Shown piece by piece: positions 49,678 through 59,501 of a DNA stretch of 64,000 nucleotides. Both the position numbers and the translations under genes were made by a program. Source of the stretch: Aphanocapsa sp. GSE-SYN-MK-11-07L (GTDB lineage: Bacteria; Cyanobacteriota; Cyanobacteriia; Thermosynechococcales; Thermosynechococcaceae). Positions within the stretch are counted from its first letter, which is position 1, and each line of letters starts with the position of its first letter. Location of the stretch: positions 1 to 64,000 of the forward strand of contig JAHHGS010000139.1 of NCBI GenBank assembly GCA_019359715.1, given 5' to 3'. The notes under the pieces were generated by a model that made no database searches, was not told where the DNA came from, and saw only the letters and a program-made list of their open reading frames with translations.

Positions 49678-52509
49678 ATGGCGCAGCCCACTTCCAGGAC
49701 TGGATATGACCAACACCTTGTTGCTCTAGAGGAAGTTCTGCAAGTATTGCGGGAACAAACTCAGCCAGATGCCTTAATTGAGACAACGATTAACTTTTTG
49801 CAGGCTCAGTTCGACTACAGCTTGATTTGGCTTGCCCTTTACGACAAGAATGAACATGCCTTGCTGGGGAAAGGCGGGATTACTCCCAAAGGCGATGTCA
49901 ATACCCTCCGGCAAAAATTCACCCTCTTTCCAGGCGATTTGCTGGATCAAGTCTTGGTGCAGCAGCGCCCTGCCAGCGTGCCGGATTTGCGGGAAGAAAG
50001 CCGAGCGGGCGAATGGCGGAAAGTGGCCCAGAAATTTGAAGTCCAGGGAACCTTGATCTATCCGATTCGCCATCGCGAAGATTGCATTGGCTTGGTGCTG
50101 CTGGGGTCACAGCTTTGGGGTGGGGCGCTCAGAGCCGAGGAGCTATCGCGGCTATCGATGCTATTGGGTGGCTTAGGATCAGCTTTGGCCCAAATTGCCA
50201 CCGTTAAGCAGCAACCCGCCAAGCATCCGAATGAGCCTCTGCTGGCGTTGCTGGCTCAGGTCGGGTCACTGCCAACCTTGCAGGAACGACTGCTTGCGGT
50301 TGTCTTAGAAACCCAAAAGTTTATTGCCCCAACCCGGACGAGCGTTTATTGGTTTGAGCCGGAGCGCCGCTGCTTTTGGCGGCGGGCAGTCAATGCCGCC
50401 AAAACGACTAGCCGAGAGGCGCAGTCGCAAACCACGATTGAAATTGCGGTTCAAGACATAGCTGGCTTTTATCAGGCCCTGGCATCTAGGCAAATTGTTT
50501 CAATTGGGGATGCTCAAAGTGCCGTGGCAACGAATGTGCCGCTGCGGTTGATGCAGCAGATTAAAGCTCAGTCGCTCTTGGCCGCGCCCATTTTGTCGGA
50601 AGGGCAACTGCTGGGGTTCTTGGCTGTCGATGGCAACGAGATTCGGCTTTGGCAAGATCAGGAAAAAATTTATCTGCAAGCGGCAGCCCAACTGATTGCC
50701 TTAGTTGCCCCTCTGGAAAAAGTTGAGCAGGCAATCCAACAAACCCAGACCGAACAGGCGCTGCTGTCAGGGCTAACCCACGCCATCTACACTGACCAAG
50801 ACTGGAAGGAGACGCTCAAACAGGCCGCAGAGCAGTTGTGTCAGCAGTTGCAGGTTGAGCGGGTGTTTCTACTGCTGCATGATCCAGATACGGGGAGATT
50901 TTCGATTTGCTTTCAGAACCAATTGCTCAAGCACCGCCCCTTAAATGAGCACCTTCAGCCCTTGAGCGATTTGGACTGGCAGATGCTAGAGCGAACCAAT
51001 GGGGCGATCGCGATTGAAAACCTGTTGGAAGACCTGCGGCTGCTGACTTGGCGAGAGCGTTTGTTAGAGCTGGGAGTGCGATCGCTGTTAGCTTGTAATA
51101 CTTTTTTAGGGCGGGCTTTAGAAGGAGTCTTACTGGTTTGCCACAGCGCTAACCGGACTTGGACGGCTCAGGAGCAGCACGTAATTGAGGCCGTTGCTCA
51201 GCAGGTCGGGCTGATCTTGCATCAGTGGCAGCTCCAGCGCCAGACCGAGCAGCAGCAGCGAGTCTATGCCTCAGTTCAACAAGGCTTAAACTCGATCCAA
51301 AAAACCCAAAACATTGAGCGGCTGGAGCAAACTGCCCTCCAGGATGTGATGCAGGTGCTGCAAGTTCCCCTAGCGGTGCTTGTGACCTGGATGCCGGGGC
51401 AGACCCGCGGCTGCTTAGTGACACCGATCGCCAGCAATCCTAAGTTTGCCGTCAACTCGGAAGCAACAATTGAGATCAACAAAGATGCTTTGATTCAAAG
51501 CGCCCTTCAAAAATCTTTAGAGCGCCAAGACGGCAAGCCTGACAGTCGCCTTCTCCAACTGACCAGTCGAGATTTGACCCCCGAAACTCGCGCTTGGCTG
51601 AATGGAATTGAGATTGGTCAGATCATGGCTGTCGCGCTGCAAACCGACCCAGAATACGAGCCGTCTGGAGTGTTACTGGTGGCTGATACCGTTGATCGGG
51701 CTTGGTCGCCGTTGCAGTTGAGCGCCCTCATGACATTAATTGATCACTTGGCTTGGGCCCATCGATCGATCGCGCTGACTCAGATTCTCAACCAGGGCAA
51801 CCAAACCCTAGAATCTCTGAATTGGTACAAGCAGCATTGCCTAGAAGACCTGCACAGCCAAATTGCCACCTGTAGCTATTACCTCAGTACTTGGATCAGG
51901 CAGAAAGGCAGCGTTGACCAGACGATTGAACGAGTCACCCGTCAATTACAGTCCCTCCAGGCTGGACTGGCTAGCCTGACGAGCCGAGAAGCGTGGAAAC
52001 TCCAACTGGGGCAAGAAACAATCGTCTTGGCAACGCTGATTAAGCGATCGCTGGAGCGGGTTGACCCCCTGATTAAGCAGCGGCAAATTTGGATTCAGGT
52101 TCATAATCACGGCAACCTTACCCTCAGCGGCGACGTTGTGAAGATTGACCTGATCCTTTACGAGCTGCTCCGGGCGGCCTGCGATCGGGCCAGCGTTGGG
52201 GGGCGGATCGACATTTGGTGTCAAGTTCTAAATCGGCAATGGGTAGAGCTATCTATTACAGATGACGGGGAAATTGACCCGCGGCTGCTAATTGACCTCC
52301 ATCATCAAGAGCATCTAGACTTGCTGGCGCCTTCGACCTTAGACCAGCCACCAGGGCGTCACCTAAAAGTTTGCCAGCGGGTTGTTCAGCAGTTAGGTGG
52401 GCAGATGGATATGTTCAAACTTGAGGACAATCGGATGCTGAGTCGGCTAATGCTTCCCTTGACGCCGCTTGGTCAAACCCAACCTTCGACGATGGGTATG
52501 GGACTTTGA
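49678..52509 (+). CDS. multi-GAF sensor protein with degenerate kinase-like C-terminus
   Basis: A 943-residue protein from the ATG at 49678; a TTG at 49630 is also open. Successive GAF-like domains cover about residues 30-180, 205-350, 370-530 and 550-715. Examples are IPIRHREDCIGLVLLGSQLW-type strands and SLLAAPILSEGQLLGFLAVD. The C-terminal quarter looks like a histidine kinase, with helices like a HisKA dimer (CLEDLHSQIATCSYYLSTWI), but I see no clear phospho-His box. The ATPase part is reduced to LSGDVVKIDLILYELLRAAC and ITDDGEIDPRL. It may be a non-phosphorylating sensor. It precedes trmB by about 55 bases. Confidence 0.75.
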   Translation: MAQPTSRTGYDQHLVALEEVLQVLREQTQPDALIETTINFLQAQFDYSLIWLALYDKNEHALLGKGGITPKGDVNTLRQKFTLFPGDLLDQVLVQQRPASVPDLREESRAGEWRKVAQKFEVQGTLIYPIRHREDCIGLVLLGSQLWGGALRAEELSRLSMLLGGLGSALAQIATVKQQPAKHPNEPLLALLAQVGSLPTLQERLLAVVLETQKFIAPTRTSVYWFEPERRCFWRRAVNAAKTTSREAQSQTTIEIAVQDIAGFYQALASRQIVSIGDAQSAVATNVPLRLMQQIKAQSLLAAPILSEGQLLGFLAVDGNEIRLWQDQEKIYLQAAAQLIALVAPLEKVEQAIQQTQTEQALLSGLTHAIYTDQDWKETLKQAAEQLCQQLQVERVFLLLHDPDTGRFSICFQNQLLKHRPLNEHLQPLSDLDWQMLERTNGAIAIENLLEDLRLLTWRERLLELGVRSLLACNTFLGRALEGVLLVCHSANRTWTAQEQHVIEAVAQQVGLILHQWQLQRQTEQQQRVYASVQQGLNSIQKTQNIERLEQTALQDVMQVLQVPLAVLVTWMPGQTRGCLVTPIASNPKFAVNSEATIEINKDALIQSALQKSLERQDGKPDSRLLQLTSRDLTPETRAWLNGIEIGQIMAVALQTDPEYEPSGVLLVADTVDRAWSPLQLSALMTLIDHLAWAHRSIALTQILNQGNQTLESLNWYKQHCLEDLHSQIATCSYYLSTWIRQKGSVDQTIERVTRQLQSLQAGLASLTSREAWKLQLGQETIVLATLIKRSLERVDPLIKQRQIWIQVHNHGNLTLSGDVVKIDLILYELLRAACDRASVGGRIDIWCQVLNRQWVELSITDDGEIDPRLLIDLHHQEHLDLLAPSTLDQPPGRHLKVCQRVVQQLGGQMDMFKLEDNRMLSRLMLPLTPLGQTQPSTMGMGL

Positions 52510-52562
52510 GGATTTCAAAAACTAATTTGCTCAAAACTTTTTAGCAGCAGCGATCTAGCAAT

Positions 52563-53189
52563 ATGACGACGGTCAGAGTGCGTCAGCATGTCAATCCTCT
52601 CAGCCAAAAGTATCAAACACCGCTGGCGGGGCTGAATTGGCCTCACTACTATGCCAATCTTCAGCAACCCCTCCACCTCGATATTGGCTGCGCTAGGGGC
52701 AAGTTTTTGCTTGATTTAGCCCAAGTTCATCCCGAATGGAATTTTCTGGGGATTGAGATTCGCGAACCGCTGGTGGAACAGGCTAATTTGCTCCGCGATC
52801 GCTTGGGTTTAACCAACTTGCACTACGTTTTTGCCAACGCTAACGCCTCGCTGCGATCGCTGTGTGAACCCGGTTCCTTGGCCGGTGTGTTTATTCAGTT
52901 TCCTGACCCCTGGTTTAAGCGCCGCCAGCACAAGCGACGGTTAGTCCAACCTGAACTGGTGGCAGATTTAGCCGTCTGCATCCGTTCCGGTGGGTTTGTT
53001 TTTTTACAATCTGATGTTCTCAAGATGGCTCAGCAAATGCGTGATCGGTTTGCCAAGCAGCCTGAGTTTGTTGACCCAGCGATCGGTCAGTGGTTAGAAA
53101 CTAATCCGCTCAATGTCCCGACAGAACGGGAAATTTTTACCCTAGAGCAAGGGCAACCGGTCTATCGCAGTTGGTTGATCCGAAACTAA
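52563..53189 (+). CDS. trmB: tRNA (guanine-N7-)-methyltransferase
   Basis: The 208-residue TrmB enzyme makes 7-methylguanosine at position 46 of tRNA. LDIGCARGKFLLDLAQVHPE is the SAM-binding motif I. FIQFPDPWFKRRQHKRRLVQ is the conserved PDPW-K-RH signature with catalytic and tRNA-binding residues. TEREIFTLEQGQPVYR closes the family pattern. Intact, standard length. Confidence 0.95.
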   Translation: MTTVRVRQHVNPLSQKYQTPLAGLNWPHYYANLQQPLHLDIGCARGKFLLDLAQVHPEWNFLGIEIREPLVEQANLLRDRLGLTNLHYVFANANASLRSLCEPGSLAGVFIQFPDPWFKRRQHKRRLVQPELVADLAVCIRSGGFVFLQSDVLKMAQQMRDRFAKQPEFVDPAIGQWLETNPLNVPTEREIFTLEQGQPVYRSWLIRN

Positions 53190-53227
53190 GGCTCAGGTTT
53201 CTGCATTTAGGTTAATTTCAAACCGGA

Positions 53228-53980
53228 TTATTGGCTGGGTCTAAAAATCGTCATTCGCTTAATCGTCAAATCTTTGGCTGCCTGTTTGGCCGATGCTTCT
53301 ATTTCACGCAATCTTTCCGGCGATAGAGGTCTGCCCGACATCATTTCTTCTCGGGTCGCCCCTGCACCGGCCGGGTAATAAAAATAAATCCCAAATGGAA
53401 ATTCAAGTCGGTCAAGACTTTCATTGGCATACGCTTCTCCAGCCACGAATTCACCAGAATTATTGAGTGAAGTTCCGTGCCGAGCGGCTTCGGTAATTGG
53501 AGCCCAGAGTTTTACGCCTCGATCCGTAGCCCCTTGAAAAAAGGTATCAGACTGACTGCTAGAGCCAGTTCCAACTGAAATACTAGATAGGGTTAAGTGA
53601 TTGCATTTCGGATATTTTGCCAAGAAAGCCTTGGCATCCTCACTCATTTTTAGCAGTTCTCTAGAAAGACCAATCTCTTTTTTACAAGCCCCTGCCATGG
53701 CAACGGGGAACAGAAAGCTAGCCTCACCCTTGAGGAAGATGAGTTCAATTGCAGTCTCATCGCCAATCAAGACCGCGATTCTGCCCGAACCAATCTTGTT
53801 GATAAACCAGCCCAAAGTTGTCTTGCCAAGCTGCAAATCACCCAGGCCCGTTCCAGCCGTCAGGGTAGCTTTTGCGTAAGGGCGAAGCGCTTTCAGTTCA
53901 GATGAAGATTTTCCACTGCATCCAGTCAGCAAGATCAGGCAAGCTAGGCAAGTAAACGAAGTAAAGTGACTCCGACGCAT
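53228..53980 (-). CDS. lipoprotein of unknown function
   Basis: A 250-residue protein. The leader MRRSHFTSFTCLACLILLTG ends in the lipobox LTGC (lipidated Cys21). The mature part has several Cys residues (ACKKEIG, PKCNHL) that could pair in the periplasm. No family is recognised. It lies convergent to trmB and 22 bases downstream of mraY on the same strand. Confidence 0.6.
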   Translation of the reverse strand: MRRSHFTSFTCLACLILLTGCSGKSSSELKALRPYAKATLTAGTGLGDLQLGKTTLGWFINKIGSGRIAVLIGDETAIELIFLKGEASFLFPVAMAGACKKEIGLSRELLKMSEDAKAFLAKYPKCNHLTLSSISVGTGSSSQSDTFFQGATDRGVKLWAPITEAARHGTSLNNSGEFVAGEAYANESLDRLEFPFGIYFYYPAGAGATREEMMSGRPLSPERLREIEASAKQAAKDLTIKRMTIFRPSQ

Positions 53981-54001
53981 CTATCTCCAAATTTGATCTG
54001 C

Positions 54002-55177
54002 TCAAGAAAAGTAAGCCAAACTTAGACAGAGTAAGCAAAGCAGGGCAGTAGCGCTGTAAAAAGTGGCGACAACCTTAATTTCTGACCAACCACTCAGCTC
54101 AAAGTGATGGTGCAAGGGAGCCATTTTGAACAGTCGTTTCCCTTTGCCATCTGGGCCCTTGGTGGCTTTGTAGTAACTGACTTGGGCAATCACAGAAATT
54201 GTCTCTGCCAAGAAAACACCGCTCAGAATGAACAGTCCCCACAGGCTATTGCTAATCAGCCCGATCGCCGCTAAGCCGCCGCCTAAAGCCAGAGAGCCGG
54301 TATCTCCCATAAACACTTGAGCCGGATTGCGATTATGGGCTAAGAACCCCAAACAGCCGCCGCTTAAACAGGCAGCAAAAATCATTAACCCTGGTGAGAT
54401 CGGGGCCACCAGAGCCGCCAAACCTAGAAGGGCGATCGCTGAGGTGCCGGCGGCCAGCCCATCTAGACCATCAGTTAAGTTAATGGCATTGCTCTGGGCC
54501 GTCGGCACAAACACTGCCAGCGGCCAAAACAGCAATCCCAAGGGTAAAACGAGTCCCCAAGGAAGCTGCAGGTTAGTAATTTCGGGATGACTTGATCCGA
54601 GCCAGAGGCAAAACAGCGCCGCACTAGAAACTTCTAGTCCCAATCGAAATTTGGCAGAGATGCCTTGATTCGATTTCTTTCGTAAAACCTGCCAGTCATC
54701 TAACCAGCCAATAAACCCGTAGAACAACGTTAGAGCCGAGGCTGCGACCACTTCACCGGGGTGGTTGACTTGCAGCAGAGCTGACCAGATATTCGCTACA
54801 ACCAAAGCGGCTGGGATAAAAAAAATACCGCCCATCGTTGGGGTGCCAGACTTTTTGCCGTGGCTTTGGGGGCCGTCTTCTCGAATCACCTGCCCCGTTT
54901 TGAGTGCCCGCAGCAGCGGCACAACCACAAAGCCCGTTCCGGCCGCCACCAGCGCACTCACCCAGACTGGTAGAGTCAACGTTGCCCCAGGGGTAGCGAA
55001 TCGACCTGCTGAAGCATCAAGACCAATCGCTGCTAGGCTAAGTCCAGCTAGCAATAGGAAAAACAATCCTTTGCCACTGATGACTGACCAACCCTCAGTC
55101 TGGGCTGCGATCGGGGAAGAACCAGCGGATGCAGGTTCAGCTAAATCATCCCCCGGCAGCTTGCTCGACTCTTTCAT
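54002..55177 (-). CDS. mraY: phospho-N-acetylmuramoyl-pentapeptide transferase
   Basis: The 391-residue, ten-helix membrane enzyme makes lipid I from UDP-MurNAc-pentapeptide and undecaprenyl phosphate. GTPTMGGIFFIPAAL, NAINLTDGLDGLAAG (catalytic Asp pair) and VFMGDTGSLALGGG are the family motifs. APLHHHFELSGWSE is the His-rich loop. The N-terminal 30 residues are a variable soluble extension. It starts two bases after the stop of the DUF3134 gene, so the two share a transcript. Confidence 0.95.
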   Translation of the reverse strand: MKESSKLPGDDLAEPASAGSSPIAAQTEGWSVISGKGLFFLLLAGLSLAAIGLDASAGRFATPGATLTLPVWVSALVAAGTGFVVVPLLRALKTGQVIREDGPQSHGKKSGTPTMGGIFFIPAALVVANIWSALLQVNHPGEVVAASALTLFYGFIGWLDDWQVLRKKSNQGISAKFRLGLEVSSAALFCLWLGSSHPEITNLQLPWGLVLPLGLLFWPLAVFVPTAQSNAINLTDGLDGLAAGTSAIALLGLAALVAPISPGLMIFAACLSGGCLGFLAHNRNPAQVFMGDTGSLALGGGLAAIGLISNSLWGLFILSGVFLAETISVIAQVSYYKATKGPDGKGKRLFKMAPLHHHFELSGWSEIKVVATFYSATALLCLLCLSLAYFS

Positions 55178-55179
55178 CG

Positions 55180-55413
55180 CTAAATTTCTGCTTCAACGTC
55201 ATCATCTTCCTCGAAGTCTGTATCATCGCCAATAATCAAAGCGTTGATTTCTTCGATTTCTTCATCATTGAGCAAGGGATCGCGCTCATTGACTTCCCTG
55301 GCCAGCAATCGCCCTGAACCTTCCAACCAGTCTAAGATGGAGGCATTGGGTCGGGTTGGGATGGGGACTGGGCCTTGAGCTAGGGGTTCTTCGCGCAGAG
55401 AAGGGTTATTCAT
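55180..55413 (-). CDS. DUF3134 protein
   Basis: A 77-residue acidic protein. MNNPSLREEPLAQGPVPIPT and ASILDWLEGSGRLLAREVNE match the cyanobacterial DUF3134 family. The C-terminal third is nearly all Asp/Glu (DDTDFEEDDDVEAEI). It precedes mraY directly. Function unknown. Confidence 0.75.
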   Translation of the reverse strand: MNNPSLREEPLAQGPVPIPTRPNASILDWLEGSGRLLAREVNERDPLLNDEEIEEINALIIGDDTDFEEDDDVEAEI

Positions 55414-55651
55414 AATTAAATTTGGGCGGGAATCAAACCGCTACAACTTGCCAACCACTATCTTAGCTGGCCCTGATGGCTAGAGCCTGCTTTTAAGCTT
55501 GATTTTTCCGGCCTGTCGAGCAGAAAAATAATTCTCCTGATTTGCCTTAAAGCAGGTCACAAATATTTTTGGCCGAATCACCTGGAATCAGGATAACGCG
55601 CAATTGAGCAGGGCTATAGAATGGCCTCAGTTGAGCAAGTGGCGAAATCCG

Positions 55652-56236
55652 ATGGTTGATAAAGCAGATTTACTGACCGCGATCGCGGGCAAAAATCGTG
55701 GGCTGTTGGCGACAGAGCGCGATCGACAGGCTATTTTGGCGATCGCCGCCCAACTCGCAGACCGCAACCCGACGCCACAGCCCTTGGCCGCACCTGAGAA
55801 ACTGGGCGGCAATTGGGAATTGGTTTATACCAGCAGTAAAAGTCTGCTGGGCTTGGATCAACTGCCGTTTTTGAAGCTGGGCGCAGTCTATCAGTGCATT
55901 CGCCCGCAGCAGTTTCAGGTGTATAACATTGCTGAACTCTACGGGATACCGGGCTTAGAGAGCATTGTTAGCGTTGTCGCTCGGTTTACCCCGCTTTCCG
56001 AGCTGCGGATTCAGGTGGAGTTCGAGCGCAGCATCTCTGGCTTAAAAAGCCTGTTAGGCTATCAGTCACCTGATGCTTTGATTGACAGCCTTCAAACCGG
56101 ACAAAAGTTTGTCGGGCTAGATTTTCCGATTAAGCCCTCCAATCGCCAGGCCTGGTTAGAGACGACCTATCTCGACCACGATCTGAGAATTTCGAGCGGA
56201 AATGAAGGCAATTTATTTATTCTGACCAAACCTTAA
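55652..56236 (+). CDS. PAP/fibrillin (plastid-lipid-associated) family protein
   Basis: A 194-residue protein from the ATG at 55652. LGGNWELVYTSSKSLLGLDQ and the end YLDHDLRISSGNEGNLFILT are the two PAP/fibrillin signatures. The fold is a lipocalin-like barrel binding hydrophobic molecules. In cyanobacteria such proteins associate with thylakoids and photoprotection. The alternative start at 55604 adds 16 unlikely residues. It is convergent with glsA, with 14 bases between. Confidence 0.85.
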   Translation: MVDKADLLTAIAGKNRGLLATERDRQAILAIAAQLADRNPTPQPLAAPEKLGGNWELVYTSSKSLLGLDQLPFLKLGAVYQCIRPQQFQVYNIAELYGIPGLESIVSVVARFTPLSELRIQVEFERSISGLKSLLGYQSPDALIDSLQTGQKFVGLDFPIKPSNRQAWLETTYLDHDLRISSGNEGNLFILTKP

Positions 56237-56250
56237 ATCCCGTCAAACCT

Positions 56251-57192
56251 TTACTCAAACAGATGCAGTTGCAAATAGTCTGACAGCGCTTCGCAAACCT
56301 TCACGCCGCGCACGCTGTTGCCTCGAAAATCCAGCAGCGGCGAAAATACGCCAATCCCGATCTGGTTGGGCACCACACCTATGATGCCGCCACAAACGCC
56401 ACTTTTGGCCGGGATGCCAACTCTGTAAGCCCACTCGCCAGCAAAGTTATACATGCCGCAGGTGTACATCACGCTCAGCATGTCTTTGATATAGCCAGGC
56501 GAAATTGCCGTTTCGGCAGTAATTGGGTTAATCCCATGATTGGCCAGAGTGGCAGCCATCACCGCTAGGTCTTGGCAGTTGACCATCAGCGAACACTGCT
56601 GAAAATAGAGGTCGAGATTTTCGTCAACTCGCTGGTCGATCATGCCAAAGTTGAGCATTAGGTAGGCCATGGCTCGGTTGCGGTTGCCTGTCGTGCGCTC
56701 AGAGGTAAACACCGACATATCGATGTGAATGTCGTGACCAATGTAGCGGCGAAACATCTCTAGCATCCGGTTGAGACGTTCGGTCGGGTTGTGACCTTTA
56801 ATCAGACTGGTGGTGGCGATCGCCCCTGCATTCACCATTGGGTTATAGGGACGCTTGGATGCTTCATCCAAAATAATCGCGTTAAAGGCATCTCCGGTCG
56901 GTTCGACCCCAACTTTAGTCAGGAGAAATTCCCGCCCATGATCCTCCAGGGCTAGCCCATGCATGAACACCTTTGAAATCGACTGAATGGTAAAAATATG
57001 TTCCCAATCGCCAACGGGGTAGACTTGCCCATCCACCGTCACAATACAAATTGCAAACAGACTAGGGTCTACTTTGGCTAGCTCTGGAATGTAGTTGGCG
57101 ACTTTGCCCTCGTCCAGATCGATATATCGTTGATGGAGTTCTGTCAAAAACTCCGGCAGGGTAGAGAGCAGGTTTTCAGGTAGTGAGGTCAC
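56251..57192 (-). CDS. glsA: glutaminase
   Basis: The 313-residue serine-dependent glutaminase (beta-lactamase-like fold) hydrolyses glutamine to glutamate and ammonia. [10 protein letters not shown] is the catalytic SxxK motif. [15 protein letters not shown] and [18 protein letters not shown] are the conserved substrate-site blocks, followed by [20 protein letters not shown]. Full length, no defects. Confidence 0.95.
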   Translation of the reverse strand: MTSLPENLLSTLPEFLTELHQRYIDLDEGKVANYIPELAKVDPSLFAICIVTVDGQVYPVGDWEHIFTIQSISKVFMHGLALEDHGREFLLTKVGVEPTGDAFNAIILDEASKRPYNPMVNAGAIATTSLIKGHNPTERLNRMLEMFRRYIGHDIHIDMSVFTSERTTGNRNRAMAYLMLNFGMIDQRVDENLDLYFQQCSLMVNCQDLAVMAATLANHGINPITAETAISPGYIKDMLSVMYTCGMYNFAGEWAYRVGIPAKSGVCGGIIGVVPNQIGIGVFSPLLDFRGNSVRGVKVCEALSDYLQLHLFE

Positions 57193-57248
57193 GGTGAGGG
57201 TTGGTTTTGCAATAATTTAAGCAGTCCTGGGGATAAATTGACAAGGGA

Positions 57249-58124
57249 ATGCAGCAAAATGCTTCAGTCAGGCAACTTCTGATCGCCTACAGCCAAGGCA
57301 AACGAGACTTTAGTCATGCCAACCTCTCAAGGGCAAGCCTGGCAGGGGCCGACCTAGTTGGAATTAACCTGCAAGGGGCAGACCTCAGCCTGGCTGACCT
57401 GCAAGGGGCAAACCTGGGGCAAGCCAATTTAGCAGGGGCTAATCTGAGGGGGGCAAATTTAGTTGGGGTTAATTTGACTGGGGCTAATCTGGCGGGGGCA
57501 GATCTTTGGTCGGTTCATCGGCATGGCGGCGCAGTCTCCCCATTGAGCCAGAAACAGCCGGAGCAAGCAGTGGTCGCGATCGCTGAAGATTCTCCTCCAC
57601 CACCACCGCTTCAAAACAGGATCAGCAAAGATGCTCCAGCCCTCAAAAAGGGGCTTGCTAAAGTTACCTCTGCGATCGAACTTTTAGCCAGCTATCAGGC
57701 TGGAGAAAGAAATTTTCCAGGGATCAATCTGACCGGAGCGAATCTGCGACGGGCAGACCTCTCAGGGATTAACCTAGCTCAAGCTCGCTTGGATGCTGCT
57801 GACTTCAGGAATGCCAACTTAACTGAAGCTTGCTTGCAAAGGGCTAACTTAGAAGGCGCTAATTTAGAGCGGGCAAATTTGCGATCGGCAACCTTAGATG
57901 CAGCCAGTCTTTGGCTGGCGGATTTACAGTTTGTCAACCTTGTCGGAGCCAGCCTCAGAAAAACAAATTTAGGCGGGGCTGATTTGCGTTCCGCTAATTT
58001 ACAAGCGGCTGATTTGCAGGATACTAATCTGACTGGAGCCGATTTGCGGGGAACGCTCTATAGTGCTCAAACTCAATTTTCAGCCGGATTTGAACCGGCA
58101 GCAATGGGTATGCAGCAAGCATGA
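57249..58124 (+). CDS. pentapeptide-repeat protein, two repeat blocks
   Basis: A 291-residue protein made of two right-handed quadrilateral beta-helix blocks with the A(D/N)LxX rhythm. The first (about 20-90) has [20 protein letters not shown], and the second (about 155-275) has [21 protein letters not shown] Pro-rich linker joins them ([13 protein letters not shown]). Each block begins with a similar helix ([16 protein letters not shown] and [17 protein letters not shown]), so the second arose by duplication. Role unknown; some relatives bind gyrase. Confidence 0.85.
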   Translation: MQQNASVRQLLIAYSQGKRDFSHANLSRASLAGADLVGINLQGADLSLADLQGANLGQANLAGANLRGANLVGVNLTGANLAGADLWSVHRHGGAVSPLSQKQPEQAVVAIAEDSPPPPPLQNRISKDAPALKKGLAKVTSAIELLASYQAGERNFPGINLTGANLRRADLSGINLAQARLDAADFRNANLTEACLQRANLEGANLERANLRSATLDAASLWLADLQFVNLVGASLRKTNLGGADLRSANLQAADLQDTNLTGADLRGTLYSAQTQFSAGFEPAAMGMQQA

Positions 58125-58512
58125 TTTGGGGATGCAGAAGGGGATTGCATTCGATTTAGAACTGCTGTCACACGCTAATGTAATCGGTGATTTAATCTGT
58201 GAAATCCAGAAGATTCACCAAGAAAGATGCCGCAGGAACTTTTTCCATGATTGAAATTTGGTTGTCAAGCTGATGGCGATCGCAGACAGATTTTGAACGA
58301 GTGTTGCGATCTCAATCTGATTGGAGCTAGCTTTCTAGCCCGAATTTGGAATTGGTATGCGAGCAAAGAAGCGGTGCATAATGGGTAAACAATTAAAGTT
58401 GTAATCGCGAAGCGTGGATGGAATAAAAAATGCAAGTCATTTTACTTCCGTATTGCATAGAACTGCGGTAACCTCAATCTAATGAAGTAATCCTTTTTAC
58501 CATCTTTTGTTC
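58125..58512. other. intergenic stretch without a supported gene
   Basis: About 390 bases. A 40-codon ORF from 58133 (MQKGIAFDLELLSHANVIGD) shows no family or ribosome-binding site. Near 58310 a short reading DLNLIGASFLARIWNWYASK looks like the end of a pentapeptide repeat, so this may be debris of a neighbouring copy. No RNA gene is evident. Confidence 0.35.
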
Positions 58513-59490
58513 ATGACTCCAGAATCTTCAGACTCCCCTTTTGTGGAACAACTCATTGCTCAGCGAGATTACTATCAGGCTCAAATTGAAAACTTTGAGC
58601 AGCAAGCCAGTCATGCTCGGCAACAACTGGTGCATATCAATGCCTTGCTGTTGGATCAATTCCTGCCAGCTTCTGATCCTTCCCCCATTCCCTCTGGAAC
58701 GGCAGAGTTGAATGAAATTATTTCCCTGCGGGAAGGTGAAGCCATCGCCGCAACTCGGCAAGAACCTGCACATCCAGCTCTAACCAGCGGGTCATCAGGA
58801 ATCGCTCAGCTTTCCAGTCCAACCGCGATTGCAGAACCACCCAGTCAGATTTTTGAACCCGCTGCCGCTCCTAAACCGATCGCAAATCGCAAGGGGCGTC
58901 CACAGACGCTACTGCCGTTGCTGGCCCCCTATGCTCATCTGAGTAAAATGGCAGCCGTGGCACAGGTATTGCAGGAGCATCATGGCAACGGTGTCAAACC
59001 CGATGCTGTTATCCAGTTTCTCTATGGAGGCTTAAGTGCCACAGACCTGAAAGCAGAGCAAACTCGGATGAGAGCTACGCTCAATCACGGGGTACGAAAA
59101 GGAACATGGAGTAAGTTGAAGGGACGAGGCGGTGACTATGCTTGGCAAGACCCGAACTCAGCCGCAAGCCAGCCAGAGGCGACAAAATCGCAGCCTAAGT
59201 CTGCCAAAGCGTCGCAACGTGATAAACCTGCGGCCAAGCAGACAGCCACAAAGTCAGCAACCAGCAAAGGCCGCGGGCAAAGCTTAATGGATCAGGTGAG
59301 TAATGTGATGCAATCCCATCCGGGAGAAGTGATGACCTCTGAGTTAGTTGCCAAAGAACTGTTTGGGTCGTTACCCAGCAAGCAGTGGGCAACCGCCAGA
59401 AAGCGAATTAGCGGTATCTTTTCTCAAGGAGTGCAGCTCAAGAAATGGCAGCGGGTTGCAAATCAGAAAGGCGCTTACATTCTGGAATAA
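58513..59490 (+). CDS. hypothetical protein with two winged-helix-like modules
   Basis: A 325-residue protein from the ATG at 58513 (a TTG lies two codons earlier). Residues about 10-50 are a coiled coil (QRDYYQAQIENFEQQASHAR). Two modules of about 75 residues share a pattern: LLPLLAPYAHLSKMAAVAQV to RKGTWSKLKGRGGDYAW, and MDQVSNVMQSHPGEVMTSEL to LKKWQRVANQKGAYIL. Both run helix-helix-LFG/LYG-helix-G-W-wing, so an internal duplication of a winged helix is likely. A Lys/Ala-rich linker joins them. DNA binding is inferred. Its 3' end is close to that of the convergent kinase gene. Confidence 0.6.
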   Translation: MTPESSDSPFVEQLIAQRDYYQAQIENFEQQASHARQQLVHINALLLDQFLPASDPSPIPSGTAELNEIISLREGEAIAATRQEPAHPALTSGSSGIAQLSSPTAIAEPPSQIFEPAAAPKPIANRKGRPQTLLPLLAPYAHLSKMAAVAQVLQEHHGNGVKPDAVIQFLYGGLSATDLKAEQTRMRATLNHGVRKGTWSKLKGRGGDYAWQDPNSAASQPEATKSQPKSAKASQRDKPAAKQTATKSATSKGRGQSLMDQVSNVMQSHPGEVMTSELVAKELFGSLPSKQWATARKRISGIFSQGVQLKKWQRVANQKGAYILE

Positions 59491-59501
59491 CCGTGATTGG
59501 C

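Noticed and set aside
58133-58257. A 40-codon small ORF after the pentapeptide gene
   Set aside because: It lacks a ribosome-binding site and a recognisable family; listed only as gap content.
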